A stretch of 64,000 nt of DNA from Amyelois transitella (lineage: Eukaryota; Arthropoda; Insecta; Lepidoptera; Pyralidae): contig NC_083508.1 in NCBI RefSeq assembly GCF_032362555.1, positions 4,183,001 to 4,247,000 on the forward strand, in the 5' to 3' direction. Positions 20,210 to 31,237 of the stretch are shown here, one piece after another. The notes below the pieces were generated by a model. The model made no database searches, had not been told where the DNA came from, and saw nothing but the letters and a program-made list of their open reading frames with translations. Each line of letters begins with the position of its first letter. Positions within the stretch are counted from its first letter, which is position 1. The position numbers and the translations under genes were made by a program.

Positions 20210-23200
20210 GTGCAACTAATGTCAAAGAAATAGGCGATGGTACATCGATAAATTTCCGACCATCTCCAAACTTCAAACACATGAAAAAGTACTTGAAGTC
20301 CAAGTTTGAAGAAGAAGCATGTCCGGTAGTTTCGGCTCCGCGCCCAAATTTAAACCAGGAACCTGGTCAAGTCCAGAAGAAACCAATAACTGTACAGGCT
20401 AAAAACAAAGGAAAATCTCCTCAAGTCAATAAAGCAGTACCTAACCAAGTTAATAAACCTACTACCCAGGTTCAGAATAAACCGATAACTACCCAAGTTC
20501 AGAATAAACCGATAACTACCCAAGTTCATAATAAATCAATAACTACCCAAGTTCAGAATAAAGCAATAACTACCCAAGTTCAGAATAAAGCAATAACTAC
20601 CCAAGTTCAGAATAAACTAATAACAACCCAAGTTCAGAATAAACCAATTACTACCCAAATTCAGAATAAAGCAATAACTACCCAAGTTCAGAATAAATCA
20701 ATAACTATTCAAGATCAGACCAACAAGGAAAAAACTATTCAAATTACCAACAAACCAACAACTATCAAAGTTCAAAACAGAACAAAAACTAGCCAGGATT
20801 ATGATAAACCGACAGCTACTGTTACAAGTCAATCTTATAATAAACCAACAGCTACTGTTACAAGTCAGACTTATAATAAACCAACAGCTACTGTTACAAG
20901 TCAGACTTATAATAAACCAACAGCTACTGTTACAAGTCAGACTTTTAATAAACCAACTGCTACTGTTACGAGTCAAACTTATAATAAACAAAATGTTGTG
21001 GTTCAGCCGCCACTACCTCCTGATCCGCCTCCACCAACATATGCCCCGAATGTGGTCTTCAAAAAAGAAATCGTGGACGATGGGTATGAATGCCATGCCA
21101 GTGCAATCACTCAACCGAAACAAGAAGTAGATGAGCAAGAAGATAAATCGAAAATCGTGAAGCAATTAGAAGAAAAACCAAAAAAGAAGGAATTATGCAG
21201 GGATTTTGCAAGAGGCAATTGCACGTGGAATCCATGCAAAAAAAGCCACGAAATGGATCTAACGCAACTTGACAAAGTTTACGACTTTTGTATAGACTTT
21301 GCAAATGATAAATGTAAAAGGCTTAATTGTAGATTTGTTCATGCAACAACATTCGAAAAAGAGAGTTATTTTCGGACTGGTTACCTGCCGCCGCATCTGC
21401 GTCCGCAAATACCGAGCAAGAAAGGACGCGGGCAGCAGCAGCAACAACAACAACAACAACAACAGCAGCAACCACAACAGCAGCAACAACAACCATTACA
21501 GCCGATGCTTGACGGTAAGTTTAGTATTAAGAAAAATTTGATTTCCACTAAAACGTCCTCAAAAATCCCTACTTCCTACTTATATATGCGAAAGTAACCC
21601 TTGTCTGTCTGTTACGTTTTTACGCCTAAAACATTTACACCGATTTTGATGAAATTTTTGTACAGAGATAGAATTGACCCCTAAGAAGAATAAAGATTAC
21701 TTTCAATTGCAAAAAAAAACAAACGGATGAAGGCGCGGCCAAAGCTAGTTTCCTATATTTTAAAATTATTTAATGTTAAAATTATGAATTTATCATTTTA
21801 CTGAGCTATCATAAGTAACCAGCTTTTGCGTGGTGCTTCGCTCTTGTGGGAATTACCAGAAAAAATCTCTAGAAAGATATTCTATCTCTGTGCCAAATTT
21901 TGTCAAAATCAGTTGAGGAGTTTTGGAGTTTATTCTTTACAAACAAAAATATATTTTTTAATTTATTATTATTTAAGGAAGCTATCTTTGATTTAAATTA
22001 AATCATTATAGTATTTGCAGAGTCTAGAAATAAGCAACGCTTAAAAATATTCTTCGAAAACTTCATAATCGTATGATATAAAAAAGTTAATCTAACTTAA
22101 TATAATTTAAAATCCTCATTCTTCATAGCAAATTATTATAAATAACTGATATTTATTAAGTTGAAAGTAAAGAATACAACCAGTACAGTACAGATATGTT
22201 TGAAACGTTTGTTATGGGGTAACAGCCGCTGTTTTTTAGAGCGTAAGTCGTTCAACGGAAAGGTCTAATTCTATTCCTTTCTAAACGGGCAACGTGTTAC
22301 ATAGCTACCTTTCATTCATCCTCTTCTCATGACCAAACCATCTTATTCCTCCCCTCCTCACCTTCGCAGACCCAAACAGCCTATTGGTGTTTTCTTTCTG
22401 GCTCATGTGAAAAAGTCCATGATTCTTGACCATATACGATGTTGTACATTGCATTTAGGCTCCTTCCATTTAACGTCCATCGTATGTAACTGAACTTTCC
22501 TTATTGAACATATTGAACTAGGTACTTATGAGCGAGAGAGCACATGACATTGTATTTTAAGATTTTAAGGTTAATGTACTAGCAATGATGTCGTTATTTT
22601 ATTAAATTTTTATTATGTTTGTTTCGGAGGTAGGTTGCGCTATTTTACGTCGTCGAATATTGCCGAGTTAACTTATAAAAGTGGTATTATTGTAAGTGCT
22701 TTAAATTTAATTTCTTCATTACATGTCGTTATTTGAATGCAATTGTTTAGCAAAGCGACTTATTTTATTTTCATACATACATACATAAAATCACGCCTCT
22801 TTCCCGGAGGGGTAGGCAGAGACTACCTCTTTCCACTTGCCACGATCTCTGCATACTTCCTTCGCTTCATCCACATTCATAACTCTCTTCATACAAGCTC
22901 GGCGGCTCATATTTATTTTCATATATTTTGTTATTTTTGTTACTTTGCGAAAGCTGAACGGTAATCATCTCTTGATGTTGTAAAAGCCGACCAAGACATA
23001 GGCATATAAACTTAAGGTTATTCTTGTAGGCGATGGGCTTGCAACATGTGTCATGTCATACATATGTATGTATGAATTATAATATTAATCCTAATGTTAT
23101 ATTACAGCTAACGCGCAAGCTATGCAGCTTCCTGTCTTTCCGGTTGTTGGAAGCACCCCAGATTATCGTGCCAGGTACTGACATCACATTTATTATTGTT

Positions 23201-26200
23201 ATAATTATCTGTATATATTTTTTTTAATTTTCGCTCATCAATCTTATCTTTGTCGGCTTGTCTAGCGCACACAAGGCTACCTCTGAGTCTTATGGTTCCT
23301 GTTTCGATCCCCGGTCCGGCAAAAATATAAAACGGAATTTTTCAGATTCACTTACCTGGGTCTAACATGCGTCTTTTTTATAATTTTATTTATTTTGAAC
23401 TCTATTGGGTACAATAGGTGAACTTATGCTAATAGCATTCTCTACCAGTCAACCTTTGGCAAATAGCAAACAGATAAATAATAAGAAAATAAACAGATAT
23501 TATATTTTAAGACATACATAAATAAGAATATAGATAAACATTCATAAATTACATAACAAAACATTATTCACATGAGTAAGAACTGATGATTCATTCCCCT
23601 GTTTACTTTCTGATGAGGAAATAATTTTAATTTTTCGAACATTTTAATATATAGAACTAAATTAATTAATAATATTTTCTTAGTAATGTATGTCATGGAT
23701 AAATACAAAAGACCACGTTATATTGATGAAGTTTACCGATTTAATAACTGATTGGTCGATTAATTGTATACGTGCCGAAAAAAAGTAAATGTGCTTAAAG
23801 TATTTACTTAACTATTAAATGTCAAGTAACGACGTTGCCTTAGGCTTGTCGGAACAAGCTAATTAACTTTCGATTTGTAATACAAACCACTATTAAAAAG
23901 AAGCCGTTATTTGCCGTGTGGTTCCCGGCATCAATAGAAAAAAAGAATAGGACCACTCCATCTCTTTCCCATGGATGTCGTAAAAGGCGACTAAGGGGTA
24001 GGCTTATAAACTTGGGATTCTTCTTTTAGGCGATGGGATAGCAACCTGTCACTATATTTGAATCTCAATTCTATCTTAAAGCCAAACAGCTGAACGTGGC
24101 CTATTAGTCTTTACAAGACTGTTGGCTCTGTCTACCCCGCAAGGGATATAGACGTGATTATATGTATGTATGTATGTATGTAATACAAATAATACTAATA
24201 CCTCCGTCGTGACTAATCTTTTCGGCAAATTAGATATACAATGAACCTCGATTGTTTCATCATGTAGGGACTAAAAATAGGGACGTTGTAAGAGATAAAT
24301 GGCGGTTTGTTAAACAGCTGGTATGCCATAATGCACAGTTTGTAACGTTGAGACGGGTATGTCATAAAAGAGCAACGGCGCGATTTATTACAGGCATGGG
24401 GCAGGAATGCTTTGTGTAATTTTTAAACTCAAACTACTACCAGTCAACCATTGGGTTTGACAGAGCTGTCCTTTAGGTGACTATGGTACGGTATTTTTTA
24501 TACGAATAAGGCAGGTATGGTTTGGGATTGATGTCGTGGTCTTTTCTTCGTGTGGGGCAAGAATGGCATAAGGGTGCTAGGGCCGGGGCAGGTATGCCAT
24601 AAGGGATCGATGTCCCAGTCGTATATACAGGACTGTGTCCCGGGGAGTCCTTAAAAAAGATTTCTCCATCGATAACAAAAAACGTATAGTATAAGAGAAG
24701 AATTCGTGGTATTGTATTCGGATGGGAGAGAAATGGTTTAAGGGAGCTGTAGCATTTCTAAATTTTCTTGTCCGCCGAATTTATGGCGGGACGAAAGAGT
24801 TCCGCGTATGAGTTTTTATACCATACCATTTATCGTACGTCATACGTTTTTATATATAGGTTGTTCGTTTATTACTAAAATATAATTTTATTTATTATTT
24901 TATGTATTTACAATTAAAACTATTAAAATGTGAAAATCCCTACATACGAATAAGGCAGGAATGGCGCGGGATCGATAGCGTGGTCTTTTATTCGTGTGGA
25001 GCAAGAATGACGTAGAGCCGGGGCAGGTATGCCATAAGGGATCGATGTCCCAGTCGTATAAAAAGGCTGTGTCCAGGGCAGCCCGTAAAAAGGATCCTTT
25101 CTGAGAAGGATTCGTGGTATTGTATCCGGATGGGATAGATATGCTCTAAGGGAGCTACAGAACGGTTAATTATAGGGATTGGGCAGGTATGCCATAAGAA
25201 ATCTAAAGCGCGGATTATACGAATACATCTGATATACCTGCAGGTCTTTAATTTTGTGCCATTTGGTTCCCACCACATTGGAAAAGGATTATTCTCTTTC
25301 CCTATAAGACGACTAAGGGAATAGGCACAATCATCTGGTGCAGCTTTTATCATGATCCAATATGGGTGAGCTCCCTACAAAAATTTCGAAGGTCAGATGG
25401 AAGTCGCTTTGTATAAAAACTTGACTTGCCTATTAAAGGATAAAAGTCTCATATATTTAAGCACATATGTAATTAATTGTGTATTTTATTGTTTTTTCAG
25501 TTGCGGGGCACCTCTTTCACAAGGAATGACGATGCCATCGATCACTATTGATCCAGGAATGGCGTACAATGTGTTTGCGCCGCCGCAGCCTCCCCCGCCG
25601 CCCTCTACTCCGCCCATTGCACCAGATTGGAGTGAATGTAAGTATACTAAACCATGTTTATAAGTATAATCATACATGCCTAGGTATTAAGTACGTCTCT
25701 ATTCCTTACGTGACACACAGAGCCAATAGTCTTAGGCCGCCCTGAGCTGTAAAAGAAATATATTTTATGTATTTATAACATCAGGAACTATACCATTATA
25801 AACTAAAAAGGAAGAAAAAATTATTAGTAAGAGAGACCAAGAATAAAATATTTTGATTAAAAAAGATGAAAGTAAACGTTATAATATCATACCAACCAAT
25901 AAAAAAAATTACAGGGATAAGAGATGAATGGAGGACGCTCCACTTAACTCCTTGAAAATTTATAAACTGTCGTAGGATTCTAAACGGTTCGGCCAATCAT
26001 AGAAGAGCTTCGACGCTTCTTTAAAACACGGCAAATAACACACAGCTCTCTGATTGCTCGATTTTGACTGTAGCAGATTCTATGACGCTTATTATGGGTC
26101 TATTTAAGTAAACAAAATAAAACTATTTTTACAGTTTCAAACCAATAGCAATGTTAAAAACTTAAACAAAAATACATGAGCAACCGATTTGTTTATGCTC

Positions 26201-27243
26201 CGTAGCGATCAATGGCGGAGGAGAGGAAAGAGACGTAACACGTGATTTATTCAACCAATCAGAAAGCATTATTGCTTATTTATTTAAGTTTATCAATTTA
26301 CGGAAATATAGACCTAAAATAATGCAATTCATTTATTGTTTAGAATCGTTAAGGTTATAAACTTCTTAGATGATTTAAAAACTTGCGTTCTTGTTATTTC
26401 CGGTGACATATCTTTACTTCAGAGATCAACCGCTTATAGCGTCCTTAGTTAATTTTATGAATATATATAAATCCTCCCTTTGCCCGTCGTATATGATTAG
26501 AAGGCAGACATACATTTTAAGATTAATTGCTCGTATAAAGGCACTGGTCACTCCATTCAAAGCTAGTGCAGACCATAATTTATGTGTCTCACCTCTGTCA
26601 TAGGTCTTTTGTAAAATTACACAGATTGAATTTATTTGCCATGCTTGTAAAAGGATGCTAAGTTATAAGCTCCATACCTATTTTAAGACCAAAGTACCCA
26701 CACTTAGTTGGCAAATATATACATGAATCTTCCAAATAAATTAATAAATATATTTTTCAGATTCAACCGTACAAGAATCAACTCCAAGGAAATGTGGGAG
26801 ATGCGAGATAAGTGAAAGAGAGTATGATTTTTTTTAAATCCTATCTCACCGATAGATCCCAGCGCCTCTCATCGCGATTAAAATGGGACTTATCGGATTT
26901 TAATGAAGTATTTTTTGTTGTGTAGCTTTATAGTATGTTTATATTTGGTACTTAACACCTAATAAGGAACCTTTATAGACCAACTAAATGATAAGAAATA
27001 TGGAAATTGTTCCATTTTGATGATGTATAAAAATCATCAAAGCTACAGCATTTATATTATAAATATATTATGGCATCTCATATCATGTGTCTTTTTTACA
27101 GATATCAAGAAAGTTTACTAGAAGTAGAGAACATAGAAAAATCAACACAAGCTATAAAAGATCAAATTGCAGCGTTAGATCAAATGAAAACAAAGTTACT
27201 TGCGGTGCTCACCAAAGTTTTGTGGAAAGATATGCCGAACTAA
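20210..27243 (+). CDS. ZC3H10-like CCCH zinc-finger protein, copy B (intact)
   Basis: Probable RNA-binding protein. Exons: 20210-21514, 23108-23174, 25501-25637, 26761-26821 and 27102-27243, all GT..AG with agreeing phases. From the ATG at 20281 this gives 546 aa. The open frame extends 5' of that ATG to an acceptor at 20209, so an upstream coding exon may exist and the true start is uncertain. Order: basic N-terminus (FRPSPNFKHMKKYLK), Gln/Asn-rich repeats, a proline stretch, two CCCH fingers (CRDFARGNCTWNPCKKSH and CIDFANDKCKRLNCRFVH, spacing C-x7-C-x4-C-x3-H), YLPPHLRPQ, poly-Gln, a Pro-rich segment, a KCGRC motif and a short C-terminal coiled coil. The finger pair and the PPHLR segment resemble ZC3H10. 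Only two fingers are seen, where vertebrate ZC3H10 has three. Confidence 0.82.
20464..20706 (+). repeat. 27-bp coding minisatellite, 9 units (copy B)
   Basis: In-frame TQVQNKPIT-type units, low-complexity and probably disordered. Confidence 0.85.
20806..20985 (+). repeat. 36-bp coding repeat, 5 units (copy B)
   Basis: Five near-identical KPTATVTSQTYN units, against two in copy A. Confidence 0.88.
21515..23107. other. Intron of copy B
   Basis: Starts GTAAGT. It carries the same dispersed repeat as copy A (about 21590-21760) and an antisense RTE fragment near 22310-22385. Otherwise AT-rich with no gene. Confidence 0.5.
22776..22911 (-). mobile_element. RTE LINE 3' tail insertion, copy B only
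   Basis: 136 bp nearly identical to the terminal part of the LINE at 1190-3799. It is flanked by a 12-bp duplication TTTATTTTCATA at 22764-22775 and 22912-22923. Copy A lacks it (around 12135), so it inserted after the duplication. Confidence 0.82.
23887..24178 (+). mobile_element. Short TATG-tailed retroposon, copy B only, with target duplication
   Basis: Best copy of the family here. It includes GTGTGGTTCCCGGCATCAAT, AATAGGACCACTCCATCTC, AAAAGGCGACTAAGGGGT, CTGTCTACCCCGCAAGG and a TATGTATG tail. It is flanked by TGTAATACAAA at 23876-23886 and 24179-24189. Copy A has a single such site near 12900. Confidence 0.85.
24300..25210. repeat. Degenerate repeated-motif block (copy B)
   Basis: GCAGGTATGCCATAAGGG-like phrases recur (near 24587, 25023 and 25183), and a segment around 24480-24720 is partly repeated at 24935-25200. 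Counterpart of 13030-13900. Function unknown. Confidence 0.5.
26490..26650 (-). repeat. Old RTE LINE fragment (copy B)
   Basis: Degenerate antisense RT-region fragment, shared with copy A at 15100-15240. Confidence 0.5.
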
Positions 27244-27454
27244 AAAGTGATAGCACGGATGGCATTGTGCGACAAGAAACAAGACGATGTAGAAGTTTTG
27301 TGGAAGGACAGGAGGAAATGGAAACATGTGACAGATGTTAATAAATGTGTATAAAATATTGGACCACTTTTAATTTAGTTATTGTTATCCAAATAATCAA
27401 ATAGCTTTTTCCGTGTTATGATTTTTAGGCTGAATAGAAATTATCCAACCAACA

Positions 27455-27628
27455 ATTTAGCACCAATCCATGATTCAATATGGGTAAGGTTCTCCTACAA
27501 TGGTTGCAGAGGTCAGATGGGAGTCGCTTCGTGTAAAAACCTGACTCGTCCAATCCGGGATCATGTTCAAATGCACATTCCAGGCTCCTCTCCAGAGATT
27601 GGTCACGTCATTATTGTATACCTTCTAA
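27455..27628 (+). repeat. Unclassified interspersed repeat (GTCGCTTCGT family)
   Basis: Copy B counterpart of 16044-16220, just past the end of the zinc-finger gene in both units. It may therefore form part of the 3' UTR. Confidence 0.55.
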
Positions 27629-27774
27629 AGATCTCGTAGATGTATAGAATGAATTTCTTTATAATTTTTCCAATAAAACTTAAAATGAAGATTATTCTTT
27701 AGTAAATGAAGCAAAAATCCTAATTCAATGTTGAGAAATAAAAGCGAACATTGAATAAAATTATAAGATTGAAG

Positions 27775-28026
27775 AAATCGGAATATTAAAAAGACTACCT
27801 ATACACAAACATTCCCACTTTATTTTGATTTCTGTTTATGACAGAATTACAACGTTCCTGAATAGCCGCATATTTGTCATGAACCTATATATAGACACCT
27901 ACAAAATAATTGTTTCATGTCAGCAATAGCAAGCATCTTACCTAAATTGACACGTTGAAAGTCCTCGAGTCGACCACGTACCGAGCTGCCTCGTCAACAT
28001 TGTGTAGATGTAATGTAGCAAAGGAC
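27775..28026. other. Intergenic spacer
   Basis: Unique sequence after the duplication; no gene seen. Confidence 0.5.
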
Positions 28027-28028
28027 TA

Positions 28029-29152
28029 CGAGGGCGACACTGAAAGTTTTTAGAACTGGCCATTTGTTATTTATATAATAAAAAAAATTATTCGGGTTTT
28101 AAAAATGGAACTCTTTAGCAATAACAATGAGTAAAAATTTCATTCAATTGTCATTATTTTTGCAATTTGGCGGCAAAGTCAAAATAATTCGTGCCAAAAA
28201 TATGAATTTAACGCGAGAAAATTTTCGTGCAATGATTTTTTATGACTTTCGGTGTAAGTTAACTCGACAAGAAAGTTACAATAGACTTCGATTGGCCTTT
28301 CATAATGAAGCCCCATCTCGTGCCACTCTTTGCAACTGGTTCAATGAATTTAAGCGTGGTCGGTCTAATTTCACCGATGATCTGCGTGAGGACGGCCTTC
28401 TACGGCGACTACTGAAGAAAACCCCCATAATTAGACTGAGGCCCAAAAACTCCGTCGTGTTAATTGGTGCCGTGATATCGTGTTAAAAAATTTAACGGAG
28501 GTGACTCAAATGCCGTATTCGACATAGTTACGGGTGACGAAAGCTGGATTTTTTGTTATGATCCAGAAACTAAAAGGCAGTCGGCCCAGTGGGTGTTTCC
28601 CACAAAAGTGAAGAAAGGTTGAAGTGTGGGAAAAACGATGGTGGCTTCGTTCTTCGGAAATACAGGCCATTACGCAACAATTGTTTTAGAGCAGTTAATG
28701 CAGAGTGGTACACCAATATTTGTTTGCCACTTGTCTTTGAAAAAGTTCGGGAGAAACGACCTCGCAGCAGAATCCTCCTTCATCACGACAACGCCTCGGC
28801 GCACACCGCCAGGCGAACCATCGACGAGACATCAAATGTGGAATTACTGGGTCACCGCCATACAGCCCCGACCTTGCACCTTGTGATTTCTATTTATTCC
28901 CCAAAATAAAAGAAAAACTTCGCGGTAAACGTTTTGTGAACGCTGAGGAAGCAGTCGCTGCGTTTGAAAGAAAGGGCCGTCGAAGAGACACCTAAGGAAG
29001 AGTGGGCAAGGTGGTTCTCCCAATGGTTCCATCGGATGCAGCGATGTATTGACGTAAAGGGACACTATTTTGAAAATATATAATAAAACTAATATTATAC
29101 TTAGTAGAATGCTCAGTTTTTGATTTTCTAAAAACTTTCAGTTTCACCCTCG
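28029..29152 (+). mobile_element. mariner-family DNA transposon, defective
   Basis: 1124 bp bounded by 27-bp inverted repeats (28029-28055 and 29126-29152) that differ at two positions (CGAGGGCGACACTGAAAG versus CGAGGGTGAAACTGAAAG). The target TA lies on each side (28027-28028 and 29153-29154). It is shorter than the usual 1.3 kb of mariner, in line with an internal deletion. Transposase remnants fill the interior. Confidence 0.92.
28127..29083 (+). pseudogene. mariner transposase, frameshifted
   Basis: The N-terminal DNA-binding part is in one frame (28127 to about 28430; NWFNEFKRGRSNFTDDLRED). The catalytic core starts in another frame with TGDESWIFCYDPETKRQSAQ, meets a stop at 28619, and then HHDNASAHTA and the third Asp region (DLAPCDFYLFPKIKEKLRG) are in yet other frames. 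The part between the DNA-binding and catalytic segments is shortened. All three Asp of the mariner triad can still be seen, but no active protein can be made. Confidence 0.88.
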
Positions 29153-29154
29153 TA

Positions 29155-31237
29155 TGACGTGTGTTTGCATACAGGTCAAATAAATTGCGTTGTTCTCACT
29201 GTTAGCTCAGTAAGTTGTCATGCTGAGGTAAGTGCATTCTTCTGTACCTACTTGCGTCAGGGGAAAATGAGATGTATAGGATTTTACGTTGTAGGAAATC
29301 AGGATACTATATTTTTTCTTATTCCCTAAAACAATTTAATAATCAAAATCCATTATTCAATCATTCACATAAAAACTACATATAATTTCATACAGAAATA
29401 CGGTTAAATATATTTCTCTTAAATCTAAACTACATTCATAGTTTCGTGGGTAGGTAATATTTTTTTTACATTTTCCCGTATATGCAGTAAATATAATCTT
29501 ATACAAATCTTTTACATAATACGTATATATACGTATATTTTATACTATTTGTGTCGACTACTTTCTGTAAATATCTTGTTCTCAGAAGAATGTAAAAGGT
29601 GATTTTTCGTCTCAGGTATTCCGTTCATTTAGGATATGATTCGGCAAAGTCGTTTGTCTAAGTATCTAAGATTAAAGTACGCATAACATTATATATGTAA
29701 ATAATTAGATACCTATATTTTATGTATATGCAAAAAATATAAGTTATATGAAATTTATTCACAATTATAATAGGTAGGTATAAAGTAAATAAATAGGTTT
29801 CAAAGCAGTAACACTTTTAGCAACAATAAAATAATCTTGTGACTAGATTTATTCACTGTGACGTGCATTATATGCCCGATAACGATATAATAACTGTCGG
29901 GAACGTTTTTTAACATTCGTCGACGATAACTTCCCCAAAAGGGTATACCTATGTATTTAGTATTATGTATGTGTTGGTCTAAATTTTAAGTAAGTACTTG
30001 GATTTTAAGTTGCTTTAACAATACATTAACATTTTCGTATTTTTTTCCATACATATATAGCAACATTTATGATTATCAAATAACACGATTAAATAAATGA
30101 ATATGTTCTTATTATTCAAAGACTTTAGGCAGCATGAATAAAATTAAATAAAAAAATCAAAATCTAGACACCCTTACAATTGACGATGATATTCTCTCTG
30201 ACATCTAAGTAGTAGGCTAATAAAGCATTATATATATCAATTTGTGTCCATTCTTTATAAACAAAGTTTTACATTGATATCTTTTTTATGAAAATATGAA
30301 ATCTGCAGATAAAAAGCCTTTTAGAAAAATAAATGCCCAGTTTTGCGGCAACCAGTAATGTAGCGTTTAATTTATTTAGATCTAAGAAAACATCTACCTT
30401 CTCTCTTTTTAAATAACAATCGTTTTGAAATTAACTAAGGGTTAATTGAGAAACGATGACTGACTTTTGTTAATTCCTTTCATACCTCGTTTATGAACGA
30501 ATTAATAAACTGTGCTAGAAATGTAAAGGCAGTTTTTTTAAAAGGTCCGCAAAACAATCTATTCCGACTAGATTATTTATAACACTACCCCCACAATTAA
30601 TAAATACATTTATGCTTTAAGAAATTTAAATACCACAGCGAAGCTTCAAATTACAATCACCAAGATGATCAAGGTTGAGAATCTCGCACGTAATTAAATG
30701 AAATATAAAAGTTCAAAAGTAACTCAGGAGTACCATTCTATTCAACAGCCGGCGTAGTATCTATGTAGCAGCCTACGAAGCCAAAGGAAAAAAAATAAAT
30801 TTCGCTAGATACGAAACGTTAGGTACTATAAGTGTATCTTGTAGCCTACGGGCAATCACTACGTCGTCCGAAAGAATATACACAGGGCAAAAAATGGACG
30901 TCTGCGTTACCTACGCAGACGTCCATTTTTTGTCGTAGGTGTATTGTCCTATGTTGTTTCTGTAATTTAAACCTCATGGGTTTTTTTTTATTTAATCTTT
31001 TTAACTTCGAGTTTTTACAGCAGTTGACAAATATAAGTATTTATTTTTATATCTGCTAATAAAAGTTGATTTTAAACATAAGGAAGATCAACAAATTTTT
31101 ATTTTTTATTTTAATGGACAAAGAAGACAAAGTAAGTAAGCGAAATTCTCAATCAAGTTCATCTTAAGTGACACATAACACCTATTTGCAAGTCGGTTAA
31201 CCAAAAATTCCGTTGTCAAGTCAGCGCAAGCGGTCTA
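29155..31237. other. Intergenic region and probable IA-2 3' UTR
   Basis: About 2 kb of very AT-rich DNA with no gene. The part next to 31238 is probably 3' UTR of the minus-strand IA-2 gene. A strong hairpin lies at 30888-30932. Confidence 0.5.
30888..30932. repeat. Perfect inverted repeat, 20-bp stem and 5-nt loop
   Basis: Arms 30888-30907 and 30913-30932 are exact complements around the loop TACCT. The flanks extend the pairing imperfectly (ATACAC on both sides). It could be a fold-back element or an RNA hairpin. Confidence 0.75.

Larger units (their letters stand above)
16981..27774. repeat. Segmental duplication, copy B
   Basis: Second block collinear with 8231-16366. The extra length comes mainly from a hAT MITE (17330-17909), an insertion of about 1.37 kb (about 18195-19562), an RTE tail (22776-22911) and a short retroposon (23887-24178). 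B also keeps a region with the proline-rich exon (25213-25640) that A lacks. Confidence 0.85.
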
